Below the pieces are notes generated by a model, which saw nothing but the letters and a program-made list of their open reading frames with translations, searched no databases and was not told where the DNA came from. From the IMG/VR virus record IMGVR_UViG_3300033233_000009, positions 1 through 64,000 of that record: 64,000 bases of DNA, one strand, 5' to 3'. The position numbers and the translations under genes were made by a program. Source of the stretch: a virus. Below are positions 1 to 6,996 of the stretch, one piece after another. Position 1 is the first letter of the stretch. Every line of letters starts with the position of its first letter.

Positions 1-221
1 TTGAACGTGCGCGTGCATTGCCGCCGAAGGATTCCTTTCTTATCCGCCATCGTCGAGAAGACCGGGAGCGACGGCGACAGGTACGAGTTCCCAGTCTTCT
101 TCGAGATCCGAATGCGCCGCGACACGACCGCAGGGTTCTTGCCGAAGAGGACCATCTTCTCGAAGCCGTTGCCCTCCTGGTGTTCGCTCCTTCCAAAGAC
201 TGCCGTGCAACCGTGCTTCAT
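1..221 (-). CDS. Hypothetical protein, 3' end outside window
   Basis: Open from an ATG at 221 to the window edge (73 codons). The product begins MKHGCTAVFG and contains a basic RRIRISKKTG stretch. A purine-rich AGAGGGATAGGTGG lies just upstream. It continues the leftward operon 24 bp after the preceding gene. No family is recognised, and the missing C-terminus limits any call. Confidence 0.6.
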   Translation of the reverse strand, partial: MKHGCTAVFGRSEHQEGNGFEKMVLFGKNPAVVSRRIRISKKTGNSYLSPSLPVFSTMADKKGILRRQCTRTF

Positions 222-244
222 TTTGACCACCTATCCCTCTGCGC

Positions 245-514
245 TCACCTTGTACGGAAGAAGCCAACGGAGTGGACGCCGTTGTTCGGGTCTTCCCAGC
301 AGTAGTCCTGGGTGTGCCCCAGCTCCGTCACGAAGGCGCGAGCGCGATGCGGGCCCGAATGCCCCTCGTCCCCAAGGCACGTTTCGCCGCTGCGCAGCAC
401 GGCCGTACAGCGCGGCGGACGCGGCGGACGCGGCAACGAACTGATGAACGCCAAGAACAGCGTCGCGCCCACGCCACCCGCGAAGGCCACGATGAGCCAT
501 GCCCAGTGGATCAC
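245..514 (-). CDS. Small membrane protein with Cys/His motif
   Basis: 89 residues. GTG is chosen as start because a strong GGAGGTGA ribosome site sits directly before it, and the GTG overlaps the stop of the upstream gene as GTGA. Residues 2-25 form one hydrophobic segment. A C-x7-C-x4-GHSGPH stretch follows, resembling small Cys/His motifs of actinobacterial and phage proteins, which may bind metal. The C-terminus is acidic and aromatic (YCWEDPNNG). Membrane location is inferred; function is unknown. Confidence 0.75.
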   Translation of the reverse strand: MIHWAWLIVAFAGGVGATLFLAFISSLPRPPRPPRCTAVLRSGETCLGDEGHSGPHRARAFVTELGHTQDYCWEDPNNGVHSVGFFRTR

Positions 515-732
515 GGGCTCACCTCCCGGGCAGCCGGCTCCGCTCCGATCGCGTCGAGCGCGTGGAGCCAATCCTCGCCCGCGATCAGCCCGGCGAGCGT
601 CACCGCGTCGCGCGGGTTGCGCGCGGCCGCGTACCGTCGCGCCAGCGCGACGATGGCCTCCGCCTTCCAGGGCGGCAGCTCGCGGAGCGCCCGGAGCACC
701 GTGTCGGTGGCCGTCACAGGCGCCTCCCGCAC
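511..732 (-). CDS. Hypothetical small helical protein
   Basis: 73 residues beginning MREAPVTATD. It is mostly alpha-helical and Ala-rich (AIVALARRYAAAR, GLIAGEDWLHALDAI). It overlaps its neighbours at both ends, which indicates translational coupling in the leftward operon. No domain is recognised. Confidence 0.75.
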   Translation of the reverse strand: MREAPVTATDTVLRALRELPPWKAEAIVALARRYAAARNPRDAVTLAGLIAGEDWLHALDAIGAEPAAREVSP

Positions 733-893
733 GACGGGCAGTAGTTCTGCCCGTTCTGCCCGTCGCTGGCCATCTTGGCGACCCGGGCACGCTCCGCGGT
801 CACCCCAGCCTCGGCGATGCCCAGGATGGCGATGCGCCCGCAGACCACTGCCAGGGCGCCCGCCAGCACTACCAGTACAGCGCCGCCGATCAT
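714..893 (-). CDS. Small membrane protein with CPSC knuckle
   Basis: 59 residues. Residues 2-25 form one transmembrane segment (MIGGAVLVVLAG...). The tail ends NYCPSCGRRL, a half zinc knuckle that could pair with another chain. ATG at 893 overlaps the stop of the upstream DUF4259 gene as ATGA, fixing the start. Function is unknown. Confidence 0.75.
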   Translation of the reverse strand: MIGGAVLVVLAGALAVVCGRIAILGIAEAGVTAERARVAKMASDGQNGQNYCPSCGRRL

Positions 894-1279
894 TTCGTGC
901 TCCTGCCGCGGCGCCCGGCCGCCTTGTCGGTCACGCGCCGCTTCGGTCGCCGCTCCGCCTTCATCGTCCGCTGCACGGCGGCGATCTCCGCGTCCAGGGC
1001 CGCCTGGATCTGCTTCGGCGAGCGCCAGCCTGCGATCCACTCCTCGTCGGCTCGCATGCGCTGCAACGCTTCCAGGGCAGGCTCCAGGGAGGCCCCGCCG
1101 AGGATGTCCGTGCCCTGCGCGAGCAGGCGGATCTGGATGCCGACGCGCGCCATGGCGTAGTGTTTCTCCGCAGCGCTGCTCGTCTTGCTGTCGATGACCT
1201 TGTGGCAAGGCTCCAGCACCTGCACCACGAAGTCCGCCGCGGCGTCGTTCCCGAACGGTCCTTCACCCCATGCGCCCAT
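890..1279 (-). CDS. DUF4259-family protein
   Basis: 129 residues. The N-terminus MGAWGEGPFGNDAAADF is the signature of DUF4259, a small domain of unknown function common in bacteria and sometimes phages. Residues 1-90 carry the domain; the last 25 are very basic (KAERRPKRRVTDKAAGRRGR) and could bind nucleic acid. Its stop overlaps the next gene's ATG. Confidence 0.85.
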   Translation of the reverse strand: MGAWGEGPFGNDAAADFVVQVLEPCHKVIDSKTSSAAEKHYAMARVGIQIRLLAQGTDILGGASLEPALEALQRMRADEEWIAGWRSPKQIQAALDAEIAAVQRTMKAERRPKRRVTDKAAGRRGRSTK

Positions 1280-1282
1280 GGC

Positions 1283-1465
1283 TTACACCGGCTCCGTTCT
1301 GTTCCGAGCGACGAGCCGATCGTAACACTCGATGGCCACCGAGAGGGCGCCTAGCTCGTCCTCCAGGTCCCGCAACCGTGCCTGCTCGCGAGGAACCAGC
1401 GCACTCAGCTCCCGCCAGCGCGCCGCGGCTAGCTCTCTCTCGAACCACTCGTACGGCCGACCCAT
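1283..1465 (-). CDS. Hypothetical small helical protein
   Basis: 60 residues beginning MGRPYEWFERE. It is predicted mostly helical, with a heptad-like Leu pattern from residue 15 to 45 (LSALVPREQARLRDLEDELG). It sits three bases upstream of the DUF4259 start and three downstream of the preceding stop. No family is recognised. Confidence 0.7.
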   Translation of the reverse strand: MGRPYEWFERELAAARWRELSALVPREQARLRDLEDELGALSVAIECYDRLVARNRTEPV

Positions 1466-1467
1466 GA

Positions 1468-1689
1468 CTACTTTCCTTTCGTGGCCCTCTGCGCGAGCCG
1501 TACCGCGATCTGCGTCGCGGCATCTTCCTTTGCCAGATCCCGATCGATCTCCTCGGGGGTGAACCCGTCCATGGCCAGGCCCTTCGCGTACGCCTCGCAC
1601 ACCTCGACGGCTTCGATGAAGGCGGCCCTCCGGCCCCGCTCAAAAGCCTCCGCCACCAGCCGCTCCGTGGCTTCCGTGAGCAGGCTCAT
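1468..1689 (-). CDS. Hypothetical small protein
   Basis: 73 residues from ATG at 1689 (MSLLTEATERL). It is helical and charged, with a DGFTPEEIDRDL turn near residue 45 and a basic end (RATKGK). It overlaps the stop of the upstream gene by 4 bp. No recognisable domain. Confidence 0.75.
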   Translation of the reverse strand: MSLLTEATERLVAEAFERGRRAAFIEAVEVCEAYAKGLAMDGFTPEEIDRDLAKEDAATQIAVRLAQRATKGK

Positions 1690-2096
1690 GGACGCCCCTC
1701 CCCGGGCGGGCGCGTCCCTGCGCCCGCGATCACCTGCCACAGCGCGACCTCGGCCGCCGTCGCGCGGCGCTCGTCGTTATCCGCGATCAGCCGCTCCCCG
1801 ATCACCACGAAGCTCAGCCCGTACCGGCGCGCCAGCGCGAACGCCTGGCACCGCAAGCCGAGGGCCTGCACCTCCTCGACCGTGGCGGCCTTGATCGTCT
1901 CCGCGTGCTTCGGGCAGAGGAACATCCGGGTATCGCCGAGGTTGACCCAGCCATGCCCAAGCGCAGCGCGCGACAGGAAGCTCGTCCTGGGGGCAGCGTT
2001 CGCTGCGGTTTCGTCGTCCTCGAACTCGAACACGCCCAGCGCGCCGCAGTGGGCACACGTGAGCCGCTGTCGGACCTTCATCAGGATCTTCGCCAT
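1686..2096 (-). CDS. Hypothetical Cys-containing protein
   Basis: 136 residues from ATG at 2096 (MAKILMKVRQ); an inner Met at residue 6 is an alternative start. A CAHCG knuckle near residue 15 and a later CPKHAE could form a zinc site of the ribbon type. The C-terminal half contains FVVIGERLIADNDERRATAAEVALW, which looks like a folded domain. The start overlaps the previous stop (TGATG). Confidence 0.75.
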   Translation of the reverse strand: MAKILMKVRQRLTCAHCGALGVFEFEDDETAANAAPRTSFLSRAALGHGWVNLGDTRMFLCPKHAETIKAATVEEVQALGLRCQAFALARRYGLSFVVIGERLIADNDERRATAAEVALWQVIAGAGTRPPGEGRP

Positions 2097-2293
2097 CAGG
2101 CAGGCTCCCCGCCTAGCCATCCAGCCAGGCGCCGCACATCCTCCACCGAGAGCACGATGCACCGGTCCGGGCTCCCGATGGTAGCCCAGACCGAAAGCGT
2201 GCCGTCGGGGTTCTTGCGCGCAACGAACTCGTGCTGCTCCCCAGGCGTGATGTTGACGGAGGTCGCGACGAAGCGTGGCTCGGTCACGACCAT
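2096..2293 (-). CDS. Hypothetical small beta-rich protein
   Basis: 65 residues from ATG at 2293 (MVVTEPRFVA). The sequence alternates short beta strands (VWATIG, RCIVLSVED) and ends in a helix (VRRLAGWLGG). Both ends overlap neighbouring genes. No family is recognised. Confidence 0.75.
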   Translation of the reverse strand: MVVTEPRFVATSVNITPGEQHEFVARKNPDGTLSVWATIGSPDRCIVLSVEDVRRLAGWLGGEPA

Positions 2294-2598
2294 CACCGTC
2301 CGAGCCACAGGCTCACGAGCCCTACCGTGAGCCCGACGACCGCGCCCCACAGGTAGTTCACGCCTTTCCGAAGCAGGCGCAGCTCCCGGTCGGTCTGCTC
2401 CAGCGCCCGGATGATCGCGTCCTCGCGCGCCTGCTGCTCGATCGCCGTCGTCTGGTAGCTGCCGAGCCCCGCGTCGCGCGCGATGGCCTCCGCGTCCTCG
2501 CCCCAGGCGGCCGGCTCCGTCGGATTCGGCGTCGGAACGCCGCCGCTCGGCGGCGCGAAGTAGCTCTCGTTCTTGGGGTCGCTTGCCATTTCGTTCAC
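2293..2598 (-). CDS. C-terminally anchored membrane protein
   Basis: 101 residues. The first 45 are Pro/Ser/Thr-rich, then a helical region with a heptad pattern (RALEQTDRELRLLRKG), then one transmembrane segment at the very end (LWGAVVGLTVGLVSLWL). A cytoplasmic coiled coil with a tail anchor is the simplest reading. A second Met at residue 4 is an alternative start. Confidence 0.75.
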   Translation of the reverse strand: MNEMASDPKNESYFAPPSGGVPTPNPTEPAAWGEDAEAIARDAGLGSYQTTAIEQQAREDAIIRALEQTDRELRLLRKGVNYLWGAVVGLTVGLVSLWLGR

Positions 2599-2602
2599 CG
2601 TC

Positions 2603-2965
2603 CTATTCTGAAACCTGGGGATTCGCCACCGCGCCCCGCTTCGCTCTGCCCTCCGCGCGTACGGAGAGCCACATAGCCTGCTTCGGCTCGATGTTCGCCA
2701 GCGCGTCGCGCCCCACGAGCACGGGCAGCGGCAGCGCGAAGGTGCGACCGTCCACCTCGTCCTGGAGCACGAGCGTCTCGTCGAGCAGGAGCACTTCCTT
2801 CACGCGGCACCGGAGCCCGATCACCTCGTGCGTCACCGGCGGTGGCCGCTTCCGCCGCGCCCGGACGACCGGAGCGTGCGCCGCCTGCGGGCGCGCCCCG
2901 GCCTTGCGCCGCGTGGTCGCCCGCCCACGCGGCTTGCGTCGCTTCGCCTTCGCCAGGGCGCTCAC
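2603..2965 (-). CDS. Hypothetical protein with basic N-terminus
   Basis: 120 residues. The first 42 are strongly basic (AKRRKPRGRATTRRK and similar). The rest is a compact beta-rich domain (EVLLLDETLVLQDEVDGRTF). The layout suggests a nucleic-acid-binding tail on a small fold. The start overlaps the stop of the upstream gene. Confidence 0.75.
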   Translation of the reverse strand: MSALAKAKRRKPRGRATTRRKAGARPQAAHAPVVRARRKRPPPVTHEVIGLRCRVKEVLLLDETLVLQDEVDGRTFALPLPVLVGRDALANIEPKQAMWLSVRAEGRAKRGAVANPQVSE

Positions 2966-3414
2966 GCTGGCCCCGGCCCAGCAAGCGCGGTCACCGCAAC
3001 CTCCGCGCTCAGCTCCGCGAGCCGCTGCTTGCTCGCTTCCACGATGGCGTCACGGACCTTGCTCACGTCGTAGCTGCTCTTGCTGTTCAGCGCCCCCATC
3101 ATGTGCGCGTACAGCGCCTGCACCAGCGCCGCTTCCTGCTCGGGCGTGAGAACGAGCCGCCCATCGGCGACGACGCGGCCCAGCACGTGCCGCACGAGGT
3201 CCCCGACGTTCAGTTGCTGGATGTTCTGGCCGGCCCAGGTCACGATGCGGTCGGCGAGCACTCGCTTGGCGTCGTCGCTCGCCTTGTCCCACGCCTCGCG
3301 CAGCAGGTTCAGGATCCCCGTCGCCGCCAGGTGGTAGTGCAGTTGCGACAGCGCCGCCGTCGGATCGACGTGCGCCGGGTTCTGCGTCTTCGCAAACGCG
3401 TACTCCGTTTCCAT
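2962..3414 (-). CDS. Hypothetical helical protein
   Basis: 150 residues from ATG at 3414 (METEYAFAKT), which overlaps the upstream stop. Mostly helical: HYHLAATGILNLLREAW, then LADRIVTWAGQNI, then a conserved-looking EQEAALVQALYAHMMGAL. The C-terminus is Ala-rich. No family is recognised and no catalytic motif is visible. Confidence 0.75.
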   Translation of the reverse strand: METEYAFAKTQNPAHVDPTAALSQLHYHLAATGILNLLREAWDKASDDAKRVLADRIVTWAGQNIQQLNVGDLVRHVLGRVVADGRLVLTPEQEAALVQALYAHMMGALNSKSSYDVSKVRDAIVEASKQRLAELSAEVAVTALAGPGPA

Positions 3415-3602
3415 CACTCGTCTCCGCTCGCGAGCCCCAGCAGGTGGTGCAGCCGCTCGACCTTCTGCACGAGGCGTGTGCTCAGCTCCGGGCCGAGCGC
3501 GATGGCGATCTGCACGAACGCGCGCTCCATCTCCGTGAGCGCCGGGCGCAGCACTCGCCTGGCGATCTTCTTTCGACCACGTCGCTTCACTTGGCTGGCC
3601 AT
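3414..3602 (-). CDS. Small basic helical protein
   Basis: 62 residues beginning MASQVKRRGRKKIARR. A basic N-terminus is followed by two helices ending LHHLLGLASGDE. GGGAGA lies upstream as a ribosome site. The stop overlaps the next ATG. Nucleic-acid binding is a guess from the charge alone. Confidence 0.7.
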   Translation of the reverse strand: MASQVKRRGRKKIARRVLRPALTEMERAFVQIAIALGPELSTRLVQKVERLHHLLGLASGDE

Positions 3603-3647
3603 CGTGTCGTCTCCCGTTCGGTGAGTGGGGTTTTCGTGCGGCCGAGG

Positions 3648-3700
3648 CTCGCACCCTGACGCGGCACCCGAGGGGGGACCAGTGCAGCACAGGGTGCGAG
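3648..3700 (-). terminator. 11-bp inverted repeat, possible attenuator
   Basis: CTCGCACCCTG at 3648-3658 is perfectly complementary to 3690-3700, with a 31-nt loop. It lies in the 118-bp gap between two leftward genes, the longest gap inside the operon. No U-run follows, so it may be a weak terminator, attenuator or processing site. Confidence 0.4.
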
Positions 3701-3720
3701 GCTCCGCCGCGCGATTCGGT

Positions 3721-3978
3721 TCAGCGCAGGTGGACTCCCCCGAGCCCCGCGTCGGGCTCCGCTTGCACCATCACGACCGGCGGCCGGCGCTTGCCACGCA
3801 TCTGCGGACCGCGCAGGCGCAGCGCCTCCGCCTGCAACACGGCCGCGGCCTTCCCTCGGCCCGCGTTCGCCTCGCTCGTCGCGCGCTCGTCCAGGCGATC
3901 GGCCTGTCTGCACCGCGCGCAGCTCGCGCCGAACCCTCGGTGGCCGCACTTCGGAAATCTCGCTCGGGTCGCTGGCAT
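3721..3978 (-). CDS. Small zinc-knuckle protein
   Basis: 85 residues beginning MPATRARFPKCGHRGFG. Cys11, His13, Cys20 and Cys23 (CGH...CARC) resemble a single zinc-binding site. The remainder is a charged helix with basic patches (RGPQMRGKRRPP). ATG at 3978 overlaps the stop of the first gene of the operon. Confidence 0.7.
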   Translation of the reverse strand: MPATRARFPKCGHRGFGASCARCRQADRLDERATSEANAGRGKAAAVLQAEALRLRGPQMRGKRRPPVVMVQAEPDAGLGGVHLR

Positions 3979-4331
3979 CAGTCGGTCTCTCCTCCGAACT
4001 CAGCGTCCGGGTCAGCATCGTCGTCCGCATCCGGGTCGCTGTCCATCGCGACCTTGACCCACTCGGTCGTGTGGGCGTCTTCCTCCAGGATTTCCACCGC
4101 GCGCTCCACGTCCGCATCGAACGCTGCGGGGAACTGCGCCAGGAGCACGTCCGCCGCGTCGTAGGGCGCGCTCGCGTCGAGGTACAGGTAGCCGCCCTCC
4201 GCACTCTCGTACGGCGTGTTCTCGGCCGGCGACTCGTAGTGCGCCCGGAACCAGCCGACCATCACCCGCACGGGCTCCTCCTCGGCACTCAGGTCGTGCC
4301 CGTCGAGGTCGGGGTCGGAGGCGTTGCTCAT
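3978..4331 (-). CDS. Acidic hypothetical protein, first gene of leftward operon
   Basis: 117 residues from ATG at 4331. It is very acidic: the tail is mostly Asp/Glu (DSDPDADDDADPDAE). A central VRVMVGWFRAHYE and a GYLYLDASAPYDAADVLL region look folded. Its promoter lies 12-39 bp upstream on the minus strand. Acidic phage early proteins often mimic DNA or block host enzymes, but nothing here shows that directly. Confidence 0.75.
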   Translation of the reverse strand: MSNASDPDLDGHDLSAEEEPVRVMVGWFRAHYESPAENTPYESAEGGYLYLDASAPYDAADVLLAQFPAAFDADVERAVEILEEDAHTTEWVKVAMDSDPDADDDADPDAEFGGETD

Positions 4332-4342
4332 CGGTGGCTGCG

Positions 4343-4370
4343 ACGCTACCATCGCTGCCGGAGGCGTCAA
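4343..4370 (-). promoter_or_regulatory. Leftward promoter
   Basis: On the minus strand TTGACG (4370-4365) is followed after 16 bp by TAGCGT (4348-4343). The first ATG of the leftward operon is 11 nt beyond the -10. The form matches the rightward promoters elsewhere in the window. Confidence 0.6.
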
Positions 4371-4451
4371 GCGGCTTTTCATTGGCGCAGGGCCCGCAGC
4401 CGAATTGCCGCGCCGTCGCGCGCGGTGTGACATATCCGGTCCGCGCTGTCC

Positions 4452-4480
4452 TTGCTTCGGTGCGCGAGCGGGAGCATACC
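4452..4480 (+). promoter_or_regulatory. Promoter of recombination operon
   Basis: TTGCTT (4452-4457), 17 bp, CATACC (4475-4480); the ATG of the exonuclease gene is 7 nt later, implying an almost leaderless mRNA. A second pair, TTGCCG...TGACAT, lies slightly upstream and is an alternative. Confidence 0.45.
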
Positions 4481-4487
4481 GACGACC

Positions 4488-5480
4488 ATGCGCAACGCTG
4501 CATACGAGACGCTCGTGTCCGCCGACGCCAGCCGCGAAGCCTGGCTGCAAGCTCGTGCCGGGCTGATCACCGCCTCCGACGTGCCGGTCATCCTCGGCAT
4601 CGTGCCGGGCAAGCCCGCGCTCTGGTACGAGAAGGTCGGGATGCTGGAGCGGAAGCCGCCCGCCGAGCCGGAGGTGCTTCAGATGGGACACGACTCCGAG
4701 CCGTTCAACGCCGAGCAGTACGTCGCCAAGACCGGCCGCAAGGTGAAGCGCTGCCAGGAGCTGCTGCGCAGCAAGCGGTACCCGTGGCTCGGCGCCACGC
4801 TCGACTACTGGACCTGGATCCCGGGTGACAAGCAGCCCGGTCCCCTGGAGCTGAAGGTGACTGGCAACAAGGATCTCTGGCCCGAGGACGGCGCGCCCGC
4901 CATGAAGTTCCAGGCGCAGCTCCAGACGCAGATGCTCGTGACGGGCAGCACGTGGGGCTCCCTCTCCGCCCTCATCGGCAGCCCCTACCTGCACCATCGC
5001 TGGCTCGACTTCGAGCGCGACGACCCGGGGCTGTGCGATCTGATCCTGACCGAGACGCACGCCTTCGCCGAGTCGGTGCAGTCCGGCGTGAACCCGCCGG
5101 TGGACGGCGACGAGAGCACGAGCGACGCGCTTCGCAACCTCGTCGTCGAGGTGCTCGCCGGCACGACGGTCGTGCTCCCCGCCGACGCGGTCGAGTGGGA
5201 TCGGGAGCTGCAAGCCGCGAAGGAAGCGATCAAGACCTGGCAGGAGCGCCAGCGGTTCTACGAGAACTTGCTGATGACCGCGATCGGCGACCACGAGACG
5301 GGGGAGCTTCCGGGCGAGGCGGGGCGCTTCACGTTCAAGCGGCAGACGCGCAAGGCGTACTCCGTCGCCGAGACGAGCTTCCGCAAGCTCCACCGCGTCG
5401 CACCGAAGAAGCCGCGTGCGCCCACGGGCCCGAGTGGCCCGACGTTCGCCGACGCTACCGAAGATCCCCCGTCACCATGA
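4488..5480 (+). CDS. YqaJ-like (lambda exonuclease-type) nuclease
   Basis: 330 residues from ATG at 4488. This matches the YqaJ/lambda-exonuclease fold of phage 5'-3' dsDNA exonucleases, which make 3' overhangs for a single-strand annealing protein. Visible landmarks: N-terminal WLQARAGLITASDVP (about 20-33), acidic GHDSEPFNAEQ (68-78), Asp106 in LGATLDYW, the E-x-K pair in LELKV (121-123), and the Gln-rich helix QAQLQTQM (142-149). RecT follows 25 bp downstream, the usual partner. The tail after about 290 is basic and Pro-rich. Confidence 0.85.
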   Translation: MRNAAYETLVSADASREAWLQARAGLITASDVPVILGIVPGKPALWYEKVGMLERKPPAEPEVLQMGHDSEPFNAEQYVAKTGRKVKRCQELLRSKRYPWLGATLDYWTWIPGDKQPGPLELKVTGNKDLWPEDGAPAMKFQAQLQTQMLVTGSTWGSLSALIGSPYLHHRWLDFERDDPGLCDLILTETHAFAESVQSGVNPPVDGDESTSDALRNLVVEVLAGTTVVLPADAVEWDRELQAAKEAIKTWQERQRFYENLLMTAIGDHETGELPGEAGRFTFKRQTRKAYSVAETSFRKLHRVAPKKPRAPTGPSGPTFADATEDPPSP

Positions 5481-5505
5481 CCCCGAAAGAAAAGGAACCG
5501 TCCCC

Positions 5506-6723
5506 ATGACCACCACTCCGAATCCCGCCGCCGCCCCGAAGGGCCTCACCACGAGCAACCGATCCGTTCAGGCGCGCGATCCCAGCACCGAGTTTCGCGA
5601 CTTGCTGACCAGGATGCGGCCGCAGATCGTCGCTGCGCTCCCCAAGCACCTCGACCCGGACCGCCTGCTCCGCATCGTGCTCACGACGGTGCGGCGCACG
5701 CCCGCGCTGCTCCAGTGCTCGCGGGAGAGCGTGCTCGCCGGCATCATGCAGGCCGCGCAGCTCGGTCTGGAGCCCGACTCGAATCTCGGGCTCGCGTACC
5801 TTCTGCCCTACGGAAACCAGTGCCAGCTCGTCGTCGGCTGGAAGGGGCTCATTGAGCTGGCACGGCGCTCGGGCCTCGTCGCGAACATCACCGCGCACTG
5901 CGTCCACTACGGGGACTTCTTCGAGTACGAGCTGGGCCTCGACACGAAGCTCCGGCACATTCCGGCCGACGTGCTGGACATGCCGCAGTACGCACGCGAG
6001 CAGGCCATCGCCGACGGGATGCGCGCGGAGCAGGTCGTGGGTGTGCTCGCCGACGGCAAGCGCAAGAGCGATCTGGTCGCCGCGTACGCCGTGGTGACCA
6101 TGAAGGACGGCTCGCGCAACTTCCGCGTCGTCACGGCGAAGTTCGTGCAGAAGATCCGCGCCATGAGCAAGGGCGGAAACCATCCGTCGAGCCCGTGGGT
6201 CGCGTGGGAGGAGCAGATGTGGGAGAAGACGGCCGTCAAGCAGGTGCTCCGGTTCGTGCCCCTGTCCCCCGAGGACAAGACGGTCATCGAGCACATGGCG
6301 ACCGACACGGGGCGCACCCTGTCGGGGATCGCCGACGTGCGGACGCGGGAGGCGCTCGCCGAGGAGCCGCTGCCCGCGGACGTCAACGCGGACGGGGAGG
6401 TCACGCCGAGCCCCGCTCCGGGCGACGGAGCGCCGGCCGCGCAGGCGCAGCCCGAGACGCCGCCGCCCGCCGCACGGCGCCCTGGCCGACCGCGCAAGGG
6501 GCCGCCGGAGACGGCCGCACCGGAGGATGCGATCTCAGCGCCACCGCCCCAGGCGCAGGCGCAGGCGCAGGCGCAGGTCCCCCGCCCGCCGTCGCAGCCG
6601 GTCGCGCCGCCGCCTGGTCCGCTGCCGCCGACGACGGCGGCGGACCCCCGACAGGCGGGCCTGTTCGGCGATGCGGAGACGGATGACCCGGGGCCGGGGC
6701 CCGACGAGCTGGACAACGTGTAG
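5506..6723 (+). CDS. recT: RecT-family single-strand annealing protein
   Basis: 405 residues. RecT proteins anneal complementary ssDNA exposed by the partner exonuclease. The core (about 25-260) contains the family pattern: SVLAGIMQAAQLGLEPDSNLG, AYLLPYGNQCQLVVGWKGLIELARRSG and a TAVKQVLRFVPLS motif. Residues 290-400 are a Pro/Ala/Gln-rich extension, including an AQAQAQAQ run, longer than in typical RecT (about 270-310). AAAGGAA precedes the start. Together with the upstream exonuclease it forms a two-component recombination module. Confidence 0.92.
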   Translation: MTTTPNPAAAPKGLTTSNRSVQARDPSTEFRDLLTRMRPQIVAALPKHLDPDRLLRIVLTTVRRTPALLQCSRESVLAGIMQAAQLGLEPDSNLGLAYLLPYGNQCQLVVGWKGLIELARRSGLVANITAHCVHYGDFFEYELGLDTKLRHIPADVLDMPQYAREQAIADGMRAEQVVGVLADGKRKSDLVAAYAVVTMKDGSRNFRVVTAKFVQKIRAMSKGGNHPSSPWVAWEEQMWEKTAVKQVLRFVPLSPEDKTVIEHMATDTGRTLSGIADVRTREALAEEPLPADVNADGEVTPSPAPGDGAPAAQAQPETPPPAARRPGRPRKGPPETAAPEDAISAPPPQAQAQAQAQVPRPPSQPVAPPPGPLPPTTAADPRQAGLFGDAETDDPGPGPDELDNV

Positions 6724-6794
6724 GCCCTGCGGCATGGTTCCGGTCGGCTGATCGTGCCCCGCCCAACACGCGGGACGGCGACCGCTGACGATCC

Positions 6795-6992
6795 ATGAAG
6801 CACCCTCGCACGCTCCGCGAACCGATCCTGCGCGCGTTCCTCTACTACCGCGCGAAGGGTCGGTGCGAGTGTTGCGGGGAGCCACTGGTGCGCTTCCACG
6901 CCGATCACGTGGTCCCGTGGCGCACCGCCAAACGCACCAACGTGTACGAAATGCAGGCGCTCTGCGCGGCCTGCAACCTGAAGAAAGGATGA
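6795..6992 (+). CDS. Small HNH endonuclease
   Basis: 65 residues, a minimal HNH domain: CECCGE (25-30), HADHVVPW (36-43), ALCAACNLKKG at the C-terminus. The paired CxxC motifs bind a structural zinc and HADH supplies the catalytic His. It ends five bases before the next gene, an SF2 helicase, so both are likely co-translated. It could nick or cleave DNA for replication or recombination, or be a remnant homing enzyme. Confidence 0.8.
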   Translation: MKHPRTLREPILRAFLYYRAKGRCECCGEPLVRFHADHVVPWRTAKRTNVYEMQALCAACNLKKG

Positions 6993-6996
6993 ACCG

